A DNA stretch of 64,000 nt, taken from positions 186,001 through 250,000 of the forward strand of contig NZ_JALMEW010000002.1 in the NCBI RefSeq assembly GCF_023094245.1. Direction: 5' to 3'. Position numbers and translations under genes: made by a program. Positions 45,915 through 53,749 of this stretch are shown piece after piece. Numbering within the stretch: position 1 is the first letter of the stretch; each line of letters opens with the position of its first letter. Below the pieces are notes generated by a model, which ran no database searches, was not told the DNA's origin, and saw only the letters and a list, made by a program, of their open reading frames with translations. The DNA comes from Halomonas getboli (GTDB lineage Bacteria > Pseudomonadota > Gammaproteobacteria > Pseudomonadales > Halomonadaceae).

Positions 45915-48026
45915 ATGAAAGCACAGCCGCCACGTGTCCCCGGCCAGACGAACATGACCGACGCCCCCCACCCGACCGCCGCGTTCCGGCGCGCCGACGA
46001 CCCCGACTGGCACTGGCTGGAGCAGCGCGACGACCCGCAGGTGACGGCCTTCCTCGAGGCCGCCAATGCCCATTCACAGGCCTGGTTCGCGCCCCTGGAC
46101 GATCTCACCGAACGCCTCTACCACGGCCATCTGGCGCGCCGCGAGCTGGCCGTTCACGGCCTGCCCACGGCGCTCGACCACTTCACGGTGTGGAGCGAGA
46201 CCGCCGTGGACGCCGACCATCCGGTCTGGTGGCGCCATCCCAACGGCGAGCCCGAGCGCCGCGAGCCCTTCTTCGACCTGCAGCGCCGCGCCGCCGACCA
46301 CGCCTTCTTCGAGATCGGCGACATGTCGCTGTCGCCGGACGAGGCCTGGATGGCCTGGAGCGAGGACACCCAGGGCGACGAGATCTTCACCCTGTGGCTC
46401 AAACGCCTGCCGGACGGCGAGCCGCTGGCGCTGCTCGAGGAGATCGGCCCCGAGCTGTGCTGGGCCGAGGACGGCGCCACCCTGCTGTTCACCCGCTATG
46501 ACGCCACCCAGCGCCCCGAGAGCATCTGGCGGCTGCCGCTGACCCTCGGTGCGACGCCGAACGCCGGCGAGCCGTCGCTGATGCTGCGCGAGGACGACCC
46601 GGAGTTCTGGCTGGGACTCGGCAAGACCCGCTCGCGCGAGTGGCTGGTGCTGGAGTCCGCCTCCAAGGACACCAGCGAGGTGCACCTGGTTCCGGCGTCC
46701 TCGCCGGCCACGGCGCCTGCGCTGTTCCGTCCCCGCGAGCGCGGCGTGGAGTACGGCGTGGATCACCGCCCCGGCCACTTCTACGTGCTGCACAACCGCC
46801 AGGCGCCCCACTTCTGCCTCGACCGGGTCGACGAGAGCGACCCGCAGGGCGAGCCCGAGCGCCTGATCGGGCACCGCCAGGACACCACCCTCGAGGGTAT
46901 CGATGCCTTCAGCTGGGGGCTGGTGGCCAGCGAGCGCGACCATCAGCAGGCCCAGGTCCACCTGCGGGTGATCGAGCTCGACGCCGACCACGCCTTCCAC
47001 CGCGACGAGCGCCTGCCGCTGCCCGAGACGCCCTGCAGCCTGGGCCTGGCCGACGCCCCGCACTTCGACGAGCGGCGCCTGCGGCTGCGCGAGGAATCCT
47101 TCACCCTGCCGGCGACCTGGACCGAGCTGGACCTGGACAGCGGCGAGCGCCGCCGCCTCAAGCAGCAGCCGGTGCACGGCGACCTGCGCCCCGACCAGCT
47201 GGCCTGCGAGCGACTGTGGGCGACCTCCCACGACGGCGAGCGCGTGCCGGTCTCGGTGGTGATGCGCGCCGACCTGGTCGGCCATCCACTGCCCACCCTG
47301 CTCTACGGCTACGGCGCCTACGGCGAGACTCTCGATCCCTGGTTCTCGGTGGCACGCCTGGAGCTGCTGGCCCGCGGCGCGGCCTTCGCCGTGGCCCACG
47401 TGCGCGGCGGCGGCGACCGCGGCGAGCCCTGGTACCTGAGCGGCAAGCTCGAGCACAAGACCAACAGCTTCCATGACTTCCTGGCCGCCCGCGACGCCCT
47501 GGTCGAACAGGGCGTCAGTGACGGCGGGCGCATCGTCGCCTACGGCGCCAGCGCCGGCGGGCTGCTGGTCGGCGCCAGCCTCAACCTGTCACCGGAGCGC
47601 TTCCGCGCCGCGGTGCTCGACGTGCCCTTCGTCGACGTGCTGCGCACCATGGAGAATCCCGACCTGCCGCTGACCACCGCCGAGTACAGCGAATGGGGCG
47701 ACCCGCGCGAGCCTGCCGCCCGCAGCCGCATCCGCGACTACTCGCCGCTGGACAACCTGCCTGACCGGCCCTGGCCGCCGGTGTTCCTGCAGGGCAGCTG
47801 GCACGACACCCGGGTGCCCTACTGGGAACCGGCCAAGCTCTACGCCCGCCTCACTGAGCTGGCCGAGGGCCACGGCGTGGACGGCAGCGACCACCCCACG
47901 CTGCTGCGCACCGACCTGGAGGCCGGCCACGGCGGCGCCTCGGGGCGCTTCAAGGGCTGGCACGACAACGCCCGCCAGGACGCCTTCATCCTGTGGGCGC
48001 TGGGGCTGGAGACGCGGGAGGCCTGA
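45915..48026 (+). CDS. ptrB: Oligopeptidase B (S9 prolyl oligopeptidase family)
   Basis: The gene encodes 703 residues. A beta-propeller (1-430) is followed by an alpha/beta-hydrolase domain. The catalytic serine is Ser546 in YGASAGGLLVGASLN, the aspartate is in WHDTRVPYWEPAKL, and the histidine is in AGHGGASGRF. AHVRGGGDRGEPWYLSGKLE is typical of oligopeptidase B, which cuts after Arg or Lys in short peptides. An alternative start at 45954 (MTDAPHP) would remove 13 residues. Neither start has a clear ribosome site, so leaderless translation from a start near 45954 is possible. Confidence 0.92.
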   Translation: MKAQPPRVPGQTNMTDAPHPTAAFRRADDPDWHWLEQRDDPQVTAFLEAANAHSQAWFAPLDDLTERLYHGHLARRELAVHGLPTALDHFTVWSETAVDADHPVWWRHPNGEPERREPFFDLQRRAADHAFFEIGDMSLSPDEAWMAWSEDTQGDEIFTLWLKRLPDGEPLALLEEIGPELCWAEDGATLLFTRYDATQRPESIWRLPLTLGATPNAGEPSLMLREDDPEFWLGLGKTRSREWLVLESASKDTSEVHLVPASSPATAPALFRPRERGVEYGVDHRPGHFYVLHNRQAPHFCLDRVDESDPQGEPERLIGHRQDTTLEGIDAFSWGLVASERDHQQAQVHLRVIELDADHAFHRDERLPLPETPCSLGLADAPHFDERRLRLREESFTLPATWTELDLDSGERRRLKQQPVHGDLRPDQLACERLWATSHDGERVPVSVVMRADLVGHPLPTLLYGYGAYGETLDPWFSVARLELLARGAAFAVAHVRGGGDRGEPWYLSGKLEHKTNSFHDFLAARDALVEQGVSDGGRIVAYGASAGGLLVGASLNLSPERFRAAVLDVPFVDVLRTMENPDLPLTTAEYSEWGDPREPAARSRIRDYSPLDNLPDRPWPPVFLQGSWHDTRVPYWEPAKLYARLTELAEGHGVDGSDHPTLLRTDLEAGHGGASGRFKGWHDNARQDAFILWALGLETREA

Positions 48027-48041
48027 GCGGCGCAGAAATGC

Positions 48042-48069
48042 AAGAGGCGGCCCCCTGGCCGCCTCTTTT
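48042..48069. terminator. Bidirectional terminator between ptrB and ycgN
   Basis: AAGAGGCGGCC-ccct-GGCCGCCTCTT followed by TTC on the plus strand and preceded by CGCAGAAATGC on the other. It separates convergent ptrB and ycgN. Confidence 0.85.
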
Positions 48070-48092
48070 CGTCATGCCCCTTGTCGGGAGAC

Positions 48093-48539
48093 CTAACCGT
48101 CGATCGGCAAGATCGCGATGATATGGTCCTCCAGCTCCTCCTCGGGCACCTCGGACTGGGACACCGCGAAGCTGCGCACGCTGATGCCCTTGCGATGCAC
48201 CCGCTCGGGATCGCCGGAGATCAGCGGGTGCCAGCCGGCGAGCTTGCGCCCCTCGGCCAGGCGCCGATAGGCGCAGGACTTGGGCAGCCAGCGGAACTCC
48301 TCGATGCGCGCTACGGTGAGCTGCTGGCAGTCCGGCACCTTCGCGAAGCGATTGGCATAGTCGCTGCAGCGACAGCCCTCGATGTCGAGCAGCTCGCAGG
48401 CCACGTTGAGCACCGCCAGGTCGCCCTCGTCGTCCTGGAACTTGAGCAGGCAGCACTGGCCACAGCCGTCGCAAAGCGCCTCCCACTCCTCATCGGTCAG
48501 CTCTTCCAGCGGGAAGCGCTCCCAGAATTTCTCTCTCAT
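48093..48539 (-). CDS. ycgN: YcgN-family (UPF0260) cysteine-cluster protein
   Basis: The gene encodes 148 residues from the ATG at 48539 (AGGAGAGAAC). LCDGCGQCCLLKFQDDEGDL has the CxxCxxCC cluster of the YkgJ/YcgN zinc- or iron-binding family. RCSDYANR and PKSCAYRRLAEGRKLAGWHP are further family marks. It is the last of the dnaX-ybaB-recR-rnd-ycgL-ycgN series. Biochemical function is unknown. Confidence 0.9.
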   Translation of the reverse strand: MREKFWERFPLEELTDEEWEALCDGCGQCCLLKFQDDEGDLAVLNVACELLDIEGCRCSDYANRFAKVPDCQQLTVARIEEFRWLPKSCAYRRLAEGRKLAGWHPLISGDPERVHRKGISVRSFAVSQSEVPEEELEDHIIAILPIDG

Positions 48540-48570
48540 GTTCTCTCCTGCGCGAGGCCGGATCATGCCC

Positions 48571-48632
48571 GGGGTCAGACCCTTCAGCAGCCTTAGGAGC
48601 TTGCTCCTAAGGTTGCTGAAGGGTCTGACCCC
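48571..48632. repeat. 62-base near-perfect palindrome, REP-like
   Basis: Two 30-base arms (48571-48600 and 48603-48632) differ from perfect inverted symmetry at a single base, with a TT centre. The outer part reads GGGGTCAGACCC and the inner part CCTTAGGAGC. GGGTCTGACCCC-type ends are typical of REP elements spread by RAYT transposases. It lies in the 183-base gap between ycgN and ycgL. Confidence 0.75.
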
Positions 48633-48653
48633 ATGTGCGCATCTCATAGCCGA

Positions 48654-48718
<65 letters not shown>

Positions 48719-48722
48719 AAGC

Positions 48723-49025
48723 CTAGTATTTCGCTTCGGTGGGCGTTCTATAAAGATCCAGCAGATAATCCTCCTTGGCCGGCGGCATCTGCAGGTAGAA
48801 CCCCTTTTCCTCGATGGCGGCCATCACCTCGGCGCCGCGGGTGCGGGCCAGCGGCTTGTCCGGCGTGAGGATCAGCGTCAGCGCCGAGACCGGCTTGCCG
48901 AAGCGCTCGAGCAGCGCCTCGGGCACGTCCTCGAGCCCCCGGCGCTTGTCCACGTAAAGGTACATCTCATCCTTGCGCGGACTCTTGAACACCTCGCACA
49001 AGAGCTTGCCGTTCATGGTGGTCAT
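48723..49025 (-). CDS. ycgL: YcgL-domain protein
   Basis: The gene encodes 100 residues (MNGKLLCEVFKSPRKDEMYL; YVDKRRGLEDVPEALLERFG), the whole of the YcgL domain known only from gammaproteobacteria. The start at 49025 overlaps the rnd stop by 4 bases, with an alternative ATG three codons later. It is coupled to rnd as in most relatives. Function unknown. Confidence 0.92.
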   Translation of the reverse strand: MTTMNGKLLCEVFKSPRKDEMYLYVDKRRGLEDVPEALLERFGKPVSALTLILTPDKPLARTRGAEVMAAIEEKGFYLQMPPAKEDYLLDLYRTPTEAKY

Positions 49026-50149
49026 GCGGGGACCTCGTTCAGGGCATCTTCCAGGGCATCGGCCAGGCGCTCACCGCGCCAGCCGACGGGCAGCGGCAGC
49101 GGGCGGCCGCGCAGCCGGGCGCTGGCCAGGGCCTCCAGGTCACGGCGGCGCATCAGCGTCTCGGGGGCCAGACCCAAGGACTCGGCCTCGAGGTTCACCA
49201 CCTTCTTCATCGCCTTCAGGCAGCGCTTGAAGGCCGGCGACAGCGGCGACAGCGGCACCGAGGGCAGCTCGGCCTCATCGAGGAGGCGCGCCTCCTTGAT
49301 CAGCGCCAGCAGAGTGTCGCCCTCACGCTTGACCAGCGGCGGCTTGACGCCCTCCACCGAGGCCAGCTCATAGCGGTTCTCGGGCAGACGCTCGGCGATG
49401 GCGAACAGCAGCTTGTCGCTGACCAGCCAGCTGCGCGGCAGGTCGCGGCGACGCACCTCGCCCTCGCGCCAGGTGGTCATCAGGCGATAGGCCTCGATCT
49501 GACGCGGCCCCAGCCGCCACAGGTTGCGCTGGCGCAGGTACCACTGGCCGTCCGCCTCGTCGCTGCGCGAGGCCTGATCCACCAAGGCGGCGCAGTCCTC
49601 CTCGAGCCATTCCAGGCGGCCGTGGCGCACCAGGGACTCGTGCTGATGCGCCCAGACGTCCAGCAGGTAGACCACGTCCAGCGCGGCGTAGGTCTTCTGG
49701 GCGTCGGAGAGCGGGCGTTCGAGCCAGTTGGAGCGGGTCTCGTCCTTGGGCAGGGTCTCGCCCACCCAATATTCGACCAGCTTCTGGTAGCCCATGGAGG
49801 GCACCTCACCGAGCAGCGCCTGGGCGATCTGGGTGTCCACCAGCGGCGCGATGGGCACGCCGGCCCAATGGGCGAAGACCTCCAGGTCCTCGCTGGAGGC
49901 ATGCAGCAGCTTCAACGGCCCCTCGGCGAGCAGGCGACGGAAACGCTCGGTACATTTCACCTCCTGCGGGTCGACCAGATAGGCCGGCCCGCCGGCGCAG
50001 AACTGGATCAGCGCCGGCACCGGGTGGAAGGTGCGCTCGCGGAAGAATTCGGTATCCAGGGCCAGGACGTCGGCCTCGGCCACCTCGGCGCAGGCGGCGT
50101 CCAGCGCCTCGGGGGTGTCGATCCAGCGGATCTCGGGTGTCAGGGACAT
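49022..50149 (-). CDS. rnd: Ribonuclease D
   Basis: The gene encodes 375 residues from the ATG at 50149 (MSLTPEIRW). A start at 50164 would add five residues. The DEDD exonuclease motifs are LALDTEFFRERTFHP, LLHASSEDLEVFAH and YAALDVVYLLDVW, and HRDC domains follow in the C-terminal half (KLLFAIAERLPENRYELAS). It trims 3' ends of tRNA precursors and other stable RNAs. Confidence 0.94.
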   Translation of the reverse strand: MSLTPEIRWIDTPEALDAACAEVAEADVLALDTEFFRERTFHPVPALIQFCAGGPAYLVDPQEVKCTERFRRLLAEGPLKLLHASSEDLEVFAHWAGVPIAPLVDTQIAQALLGEVPSMGYQKLVEYWVGETLPKDETRSNWLERPLSDAQKTYAALDVVYLLDVWAHQHESLVRHGRLEWLEEDCAALVDQASRSDEADGQWYLRQRNLWRLGPRQIEAYRLMTTWREGEVRRRDLPRSWLVSDKLLFAIAERLPENRYELASVEGVKPPLVKREGDTLLALIKEARLLDEAELPSVPLSPLSPAFKRCLKAMKKVVNLEAESLGLAPETLMRRRDLEALASARLRGRPLPLPVGWRGERLADALEDALNEVPA

Positions 50150-50183
50150 GCGGTCATCCGGCATGGCAGGGATGGGACGGCGA

Positions 50184-50789
50184 TCATTCGCCCTGGAAAG
50201 GCAACCGGCCGTTGAAGGCCCGGCTCAGGGTACCGCCGTCGACGTATTCGAGCTCGCCGCCCATGGGCACGCCATAGGCCAGGCGCGAGAGCTTGAGCCC
50301 CTGCGGGGCGAGCTGGGAGGCGATGTAGTGGGCCGTGGCCTCCCCTTCCACCGTGGGATTGGTGGCCAGGATCACCTCCTCGACGCCGGCCTCGGCGACC
50401 CGCGCCTCCAACTGGTCGAGGCCGATGTCCTCGGGCCCGACGCCGTCCAGCGGCGACAGGTGGCCGTGCAGCACGAAGTAGCGGCCCTGATAGCCGCCGG
50501 CCTCCTCGATGGCCAGCTGGTCGGCCGGGGACTCCACCACGCACAGCACGCCGTCGTCGCGGCGCGGGCTGGCGCAGATGCCGCACAGCTCCTCCTCGGT
50601 GAGGGTGCGGCAGCGCCGGCAGTAGCCGACCGCCTCGAGGGCCGTGCCGAGGGACTCCACCAGCCGCCGGCCGCCGTCGCGGTCGCGCTCGAGCAGGTGC
50701 ATGGCCATGCGCTGGGCGGTCTTGGGGCCGACGCCGGGCAGCACCCGGAAGGCCTCCATCAGCCGTTCGACCAGGGGAGAAAAACTCAT
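50184..50789 (-). CDS. recR: Recombination protein RecR
   Basis: The gene encodes 201 residues, normal length. The helix-hairpin-helix at the N-terminus ([20 protein letters not shown]), the four-cysteine zinc finger ([20 protein letters not shown]) and a Toprim domain ([20 protein letters not shown]) are all present. It acts with RecF and RecO in gap repair. It lies between ybaB and rnd. Confidence 0.96.
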   Translation of the reverse strand: MSFSPLVERLMEAFRVLPGVGPKTAQRMAMHLLERDRDGGRRLVESLGTALEAVGYCRRCRTLTEEELCGICASPRRDDGVLCVVESPADQLAIEEAGGYQGRYFVLHGHLSPLDGVGPEDIGLDQLEARVAEAGVEEVILATNPTVEGEATAHYIASQLAPQGLKLSRLAYGVPMGGELEYVDGGTLSRAFNGRLPFQGE

Positions 50790-50876
50790 GGGTCGGGGGA
50801 CTCGCGTCTCGTCATGGGGCTAGACGAGCGCCACGCGGGCGCCCGTCTCTCGTGCCTTGCGTTCCGGCGAGATGCC

Positions 50877-51203
50877 TCAGAACGGCATCTTGAAGCCCGG
50901 CGGCAGGTTCAGGCCGGAGGTGGCGCCTTCCATCAGCTCCTTGGAGTTGGCCTCGACCTTGCGCACGGCGTCGTTCACGGCGGCGGCCAGCAGGTCCTCG
51001 AGCAGCTCCTTGTCCTCTTCCATGACGCTCGGGTCGATGTCGACCTTGAGCACGTCATGGCGGCCGTTCATGGTGATCTTGATCATGCCGGCACCGGCCT
51101 CGCCGTGAACCTCGGCCTTGGCGACCTCTTCCTGGGCCTTCTGCATCTTCTCCTGCATTTCCTGGGCCTGCTTCATCAGGTTGCCCATTCCACCTTTCAT
51201 CAT
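50877..51203 (-). CDS. ybaB: YbaB/EbfC nucleoid-associated protein
   Basis: The gene encodes 108 residues. [20 protein letters not shown] at the N-terminus and [20 protein letters not shown] are the family blocks. The protein dimerises and binds DNA. It sits between dnaX and recR, the universal order. AGAGGACGTCACC precedes the ATG. Confidence 0.95.
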   Translation of the reverse strand: MMKGGMGNLMKQAQEMQEKMQKAQEEVAKAEVHGEAGAGMIKITMNGRHDVLKVDIDPSVMEEDKELLEDLLAAAVNDAVRKVEANSKELMEGATSGLNLPPGFKMPF

Positions 51204-51302
51204 GGTGACGTCCTCTCGATGGGATGTTCTGTCCGACCGCCCGGGCGGCCGGTGTCGTGTATGGTCGGCGTTACCCTTACGACGCGTGTCGTTCGCGTCC
51301 GT

Positions 51303-53360
51303 TCAGTGACGCGCCGCCTCGGCGGGCTTCACCGTGGTCTCGATCAGCCGGGCGCCGAAGGCCTGCTGGATCTTCTGCACCTGGGGGTCCGCCTGCAGCG
51401 CGGCCACCGCCTCGGCGTGGCGCTCGGCGGCCAGGCGGTCGGCGCGCTGGCGCGGCGTCTCGACGCCCTCGGGCAGCGGCCCGTCGGCGATGGTCAGGCG
51501 CCGCGCGAAACCGGCCCCGGCCAGCGCCTCGCGGATGCGCTCGACGTGAACGTCGGCCTGCATCGCCGCCTGGGACGGATCCAGCCGCAGCGTCAGGGCG
51601 TTGCCGTCATCGGCTTCGACCACGCAATGGGCCGCCAGGTTGCGCGTCAGCCCGGACAGGCCCAGGGCGTCGAAGCGCGTCAGCCATTCGGCATGACTCA
51701 GCTCGCCCGGGGCGGCGTCGGCGGCGTGTGCCTCGGCCGGCACCTCGACAGGTGCGGACTGCGGCTCGGGCTCCGGCTCGGGAGCCGCCGCGACCGAAGC
51801 GGGCTCAGGGGCCGGCTCGGGCCGTGGTTCAGGCTGCGGTTCAGGCCGAGGCGCTGGCGCCTCGGCCACGGGGGCCGGTTCGGGCTCGACCGGCGCCGAC
51901 GCGGCCGACTCGTCCAGGATCCACGGCGGCGGTTCGGCTGCCGCGACCGCGGACGGCGCGGGTTCCGGCGCGGCCTCGGGAGCCGGCTGCGGATCAGCGG
52001 GGGCCTCGGCCGGTGCCGGCGACGCGGCGGACTCGACCGGCGCTGGCGCCGGAGCCGGTTCAGGCGTCGGCTCAGTGGCCGGGGCGGCTTCGGCCGCCGG
52101 CTGCGATACCGCAGCGCCAGGCGCCGCACTCGACGCTTGAGCGGCGCTGGCGGCTTGATCGCTGCCACCCGACTGCCCGGTGCCGCCTCCGGCCGCGGGC
52201 GAGCCGCCGTCACCGCTTCCGCGCATGGGCAGCGGCGTCTGGGCCGGCTTCGGTACGCCCTGGGGACGGAAGGCCAGCATGCGCAGCAGGGTCATCTCCA
52301 GGGCGGTGCGCAGGTCCGGCGCGTGGGCCATGTCGCCGCGGCCCTGGATGCCGATCTGGTAGTAGAGCTGGATGTCCTCGGCGGTGAAACGCGCGGCCAG
52401 CGCCAGCAGCGTGTCGCGGTCGCCGTGGCCGTTGTCCAGGGCGTCGGGCACCATCTGCGCCACGGCCAGGCGGTGCAGCACGCCGGTGACGTCGTCAAGC
52501 ACGCCGGCGAAGTCCGGGCCCTGCTCGGCCAGGGCGGCGACCTCGGACAGCACCCGGGCGGCGTCGACCTCGGCCATGGCCTCGAGCAGCGCCAGCACGT
52601 GGCGATGGTCGAGGGTGCCGAGCATCGCCGCCACGTCGGCGTGGCGCACCTCGCCCTGGCCGAAGGCGATCGCCTGGTCAGTCAGACTCATGGCGTCGCG
52701 CATGGAGCCCTCGGCGGCCTTGCCGAGCAGCCACAGCGCGCTCTCCTCGAAGGAGACCGACTCGGCCTCGAGCACCTTGGAGAGGTGGCCGACGATGCGC
52801 TCCGGCGGCATGTGCTTGAGGGTGAACTGCAAGCAGCGCGACAGCACCGTGGGCGGCAGCTTCTGCGGGTCGGTGGTGGCCAGCAGGAACTTCACGTGGG
52901 GCGGCGGCTCTTCCAGGGTCTTCAGCAGCGCGTTGAAGCTGCTGGTGGAGAGCATGTGCACCTCGTCGATGAGGTACACCTTGTAGCGGCCCTGGGTCGG
53001 AGCGTACTGCACGTTGTCGAGCAGCTCGCGGGTGTCCTCGACCTTGGTGCGCGAGGCGGCATCGACCTCGATCAGATCGACAAAGCGACCGTCATCGATG
53101 GCCTCGCAGCTGGGACACTGGCCGCAGGGCGTGGAGGTCACGCCCTCGTCGCCCTGCCCGTTCGCGGTGCAGTTCAGGCACTTGGCCAGAATGCGCGCCA
53201 GCGTGGTCTTGCCGACCCCGCGGGTACCGGTGAACAGGTAGGCGTGGTGCAGCCGGCCCTGGTCCAGGGCATTGACCAGCGCGCGCTGGACATGCTCCTG
53301 GCCGACCAGTTCATGGAAGGTACGCGGCCGCCACTTGCGGGCCAGAACCTGATAGCTCAT
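51303..53360 (-). CDS. dnaX: DNA polymerase III subunits tau/gamma
   Basis: The gene encodes 685 residues. Domain I has Walker A GTRGVGKT (45-52), a zinc site (CLNCTANG...CGQCPSC) and LIDEVHMLSTSSFNALLKTL followed by EEPP. A long alanine/proline/glutamate-rich linker occupies about 370-540. Domain V starts near GELSHAEWLTRFDALGLSG. No A-rich slippery heptamer like the E. coli gamma frameshift site is visible, so only tau may be made. It starts the replication-repair operon with ybaB and recR. Confidence 0.95.
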   Translation of the reverse strand: MSYQVLARKWRPRTFHELVGQEHVQRALVNALDQGRLHHAYLFTGTRGVGKTTLARILAKCLNCTANGQGDEGVTSTPCGQCPSCEAIDDGRFVDLIEVDAASRTKVEDTRELLDNVQYAPTQGRYKVYLIDEVHMLSTSSFNALLKTLEEPPPHVKFLLATTDPQKLPPTVLSRCLQFTLKHMPPERIVGHLSKVLEAESVSFEESALWLLGKAAEGSMRDAMSLTDQAIAFGQGEVRHADVAAMLGTLDHRHVLALLEAMAEVDAARVLSEVAALAEQGPDFAGVLDDVTGVLHRLAVAQMVPDALDNGHGDRDTLLALAARFTAEDIQLYYQIGIQGRGDMAHAPDLRTALEMTLLRMLAFRPQGVPKPAQTPLPMRGSGDGGSPAAGGGTGQSGGSDQAASAAQASSAAPGAAVSQPAAEAAPATEPTPEPAPAPAPVESAASPAPAEAPADPQPAPEAAPEPAPSAVAAAEPPPWILDESAASAPVEPEPAPVAEAPAPRPEPQPEPRPEPAPEPASVAAAPEPEPEPQSAPVEVPAEAHAADAAPGELSHAEWLTRFDALGLSGLTRNLAAHCVVEADDGNALTLRLDPSQAAMQADVHVERIREALAGAGFARRLTIADGPLPEGVETPRQRADRLAAERHAEAVAALQADPQVQKIQQAFGARLIETTVKPAEAARH

Positions 53361-53749
53361 GCAGCTCGGAATCCTTGCGGCTGGGCTGGCTGGCAGCCGA
53401 ACACGAAAGCCCCGCCGATGCGAAGATCGCCGACCGACGGGCTTGAAGAGATGCCACGTATTCTACCGGGTGGCGGCCCAGGCGCAAAGCGTGGGCCGGG
53501 GGCGCCGGTGCACTTCGCCTGTCCCCCATGAAGCCTACCCTCGACCGGGCTGAAAAAGTGCCTGGATGCATCCACAGGCTTGTACATACGCACAGAGATC
53601 CCCCACCTTCAGGGGAAAGGAAGCAGACGTCGCAATCTTGCCTTTGATAAGCTAATCAAACATTAATCAGAACACCTAAAGAGACCGGGACGTGCCCCGC
53701 GCCAGGGGAGAGGACACCGCGTCACCAACGCAGGAAGCAAAGGGGAAAC
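53361..53749. promoter_or_regulatory. Divergent intergenic region dnaX / helicase gene
   Basis: No gene is supported in these 389 bases. A short AT-rich patch at 53638-53680 contains the inverted repeat TTTGAT-aagcta-ATCAAA (53643-53660) and ATTAATCAGAACA, the most likely promoter for the defence genes. The rest is GC-rich upstream sequence of dnaX. The bacterial SRP RNA signature was looked for and not found. Confidence 0.45.

Noticed and set aside
50031-53531. 1166-codon frame antisense to rnd, recR, ybaB and dnaX
   Set aside because: It crosses four well-supported genes and translates to low-complexity shadow sequence.
53361-53749. 4.5S/SRP RNA near dnaX
   Set aside because: AGGGGAAAGGAAGCAGAC at about 53613 recalls the SRP loop, but the conserved core around GGTCCGGAAGGAAGCAGCC and its pairing partner are missing.
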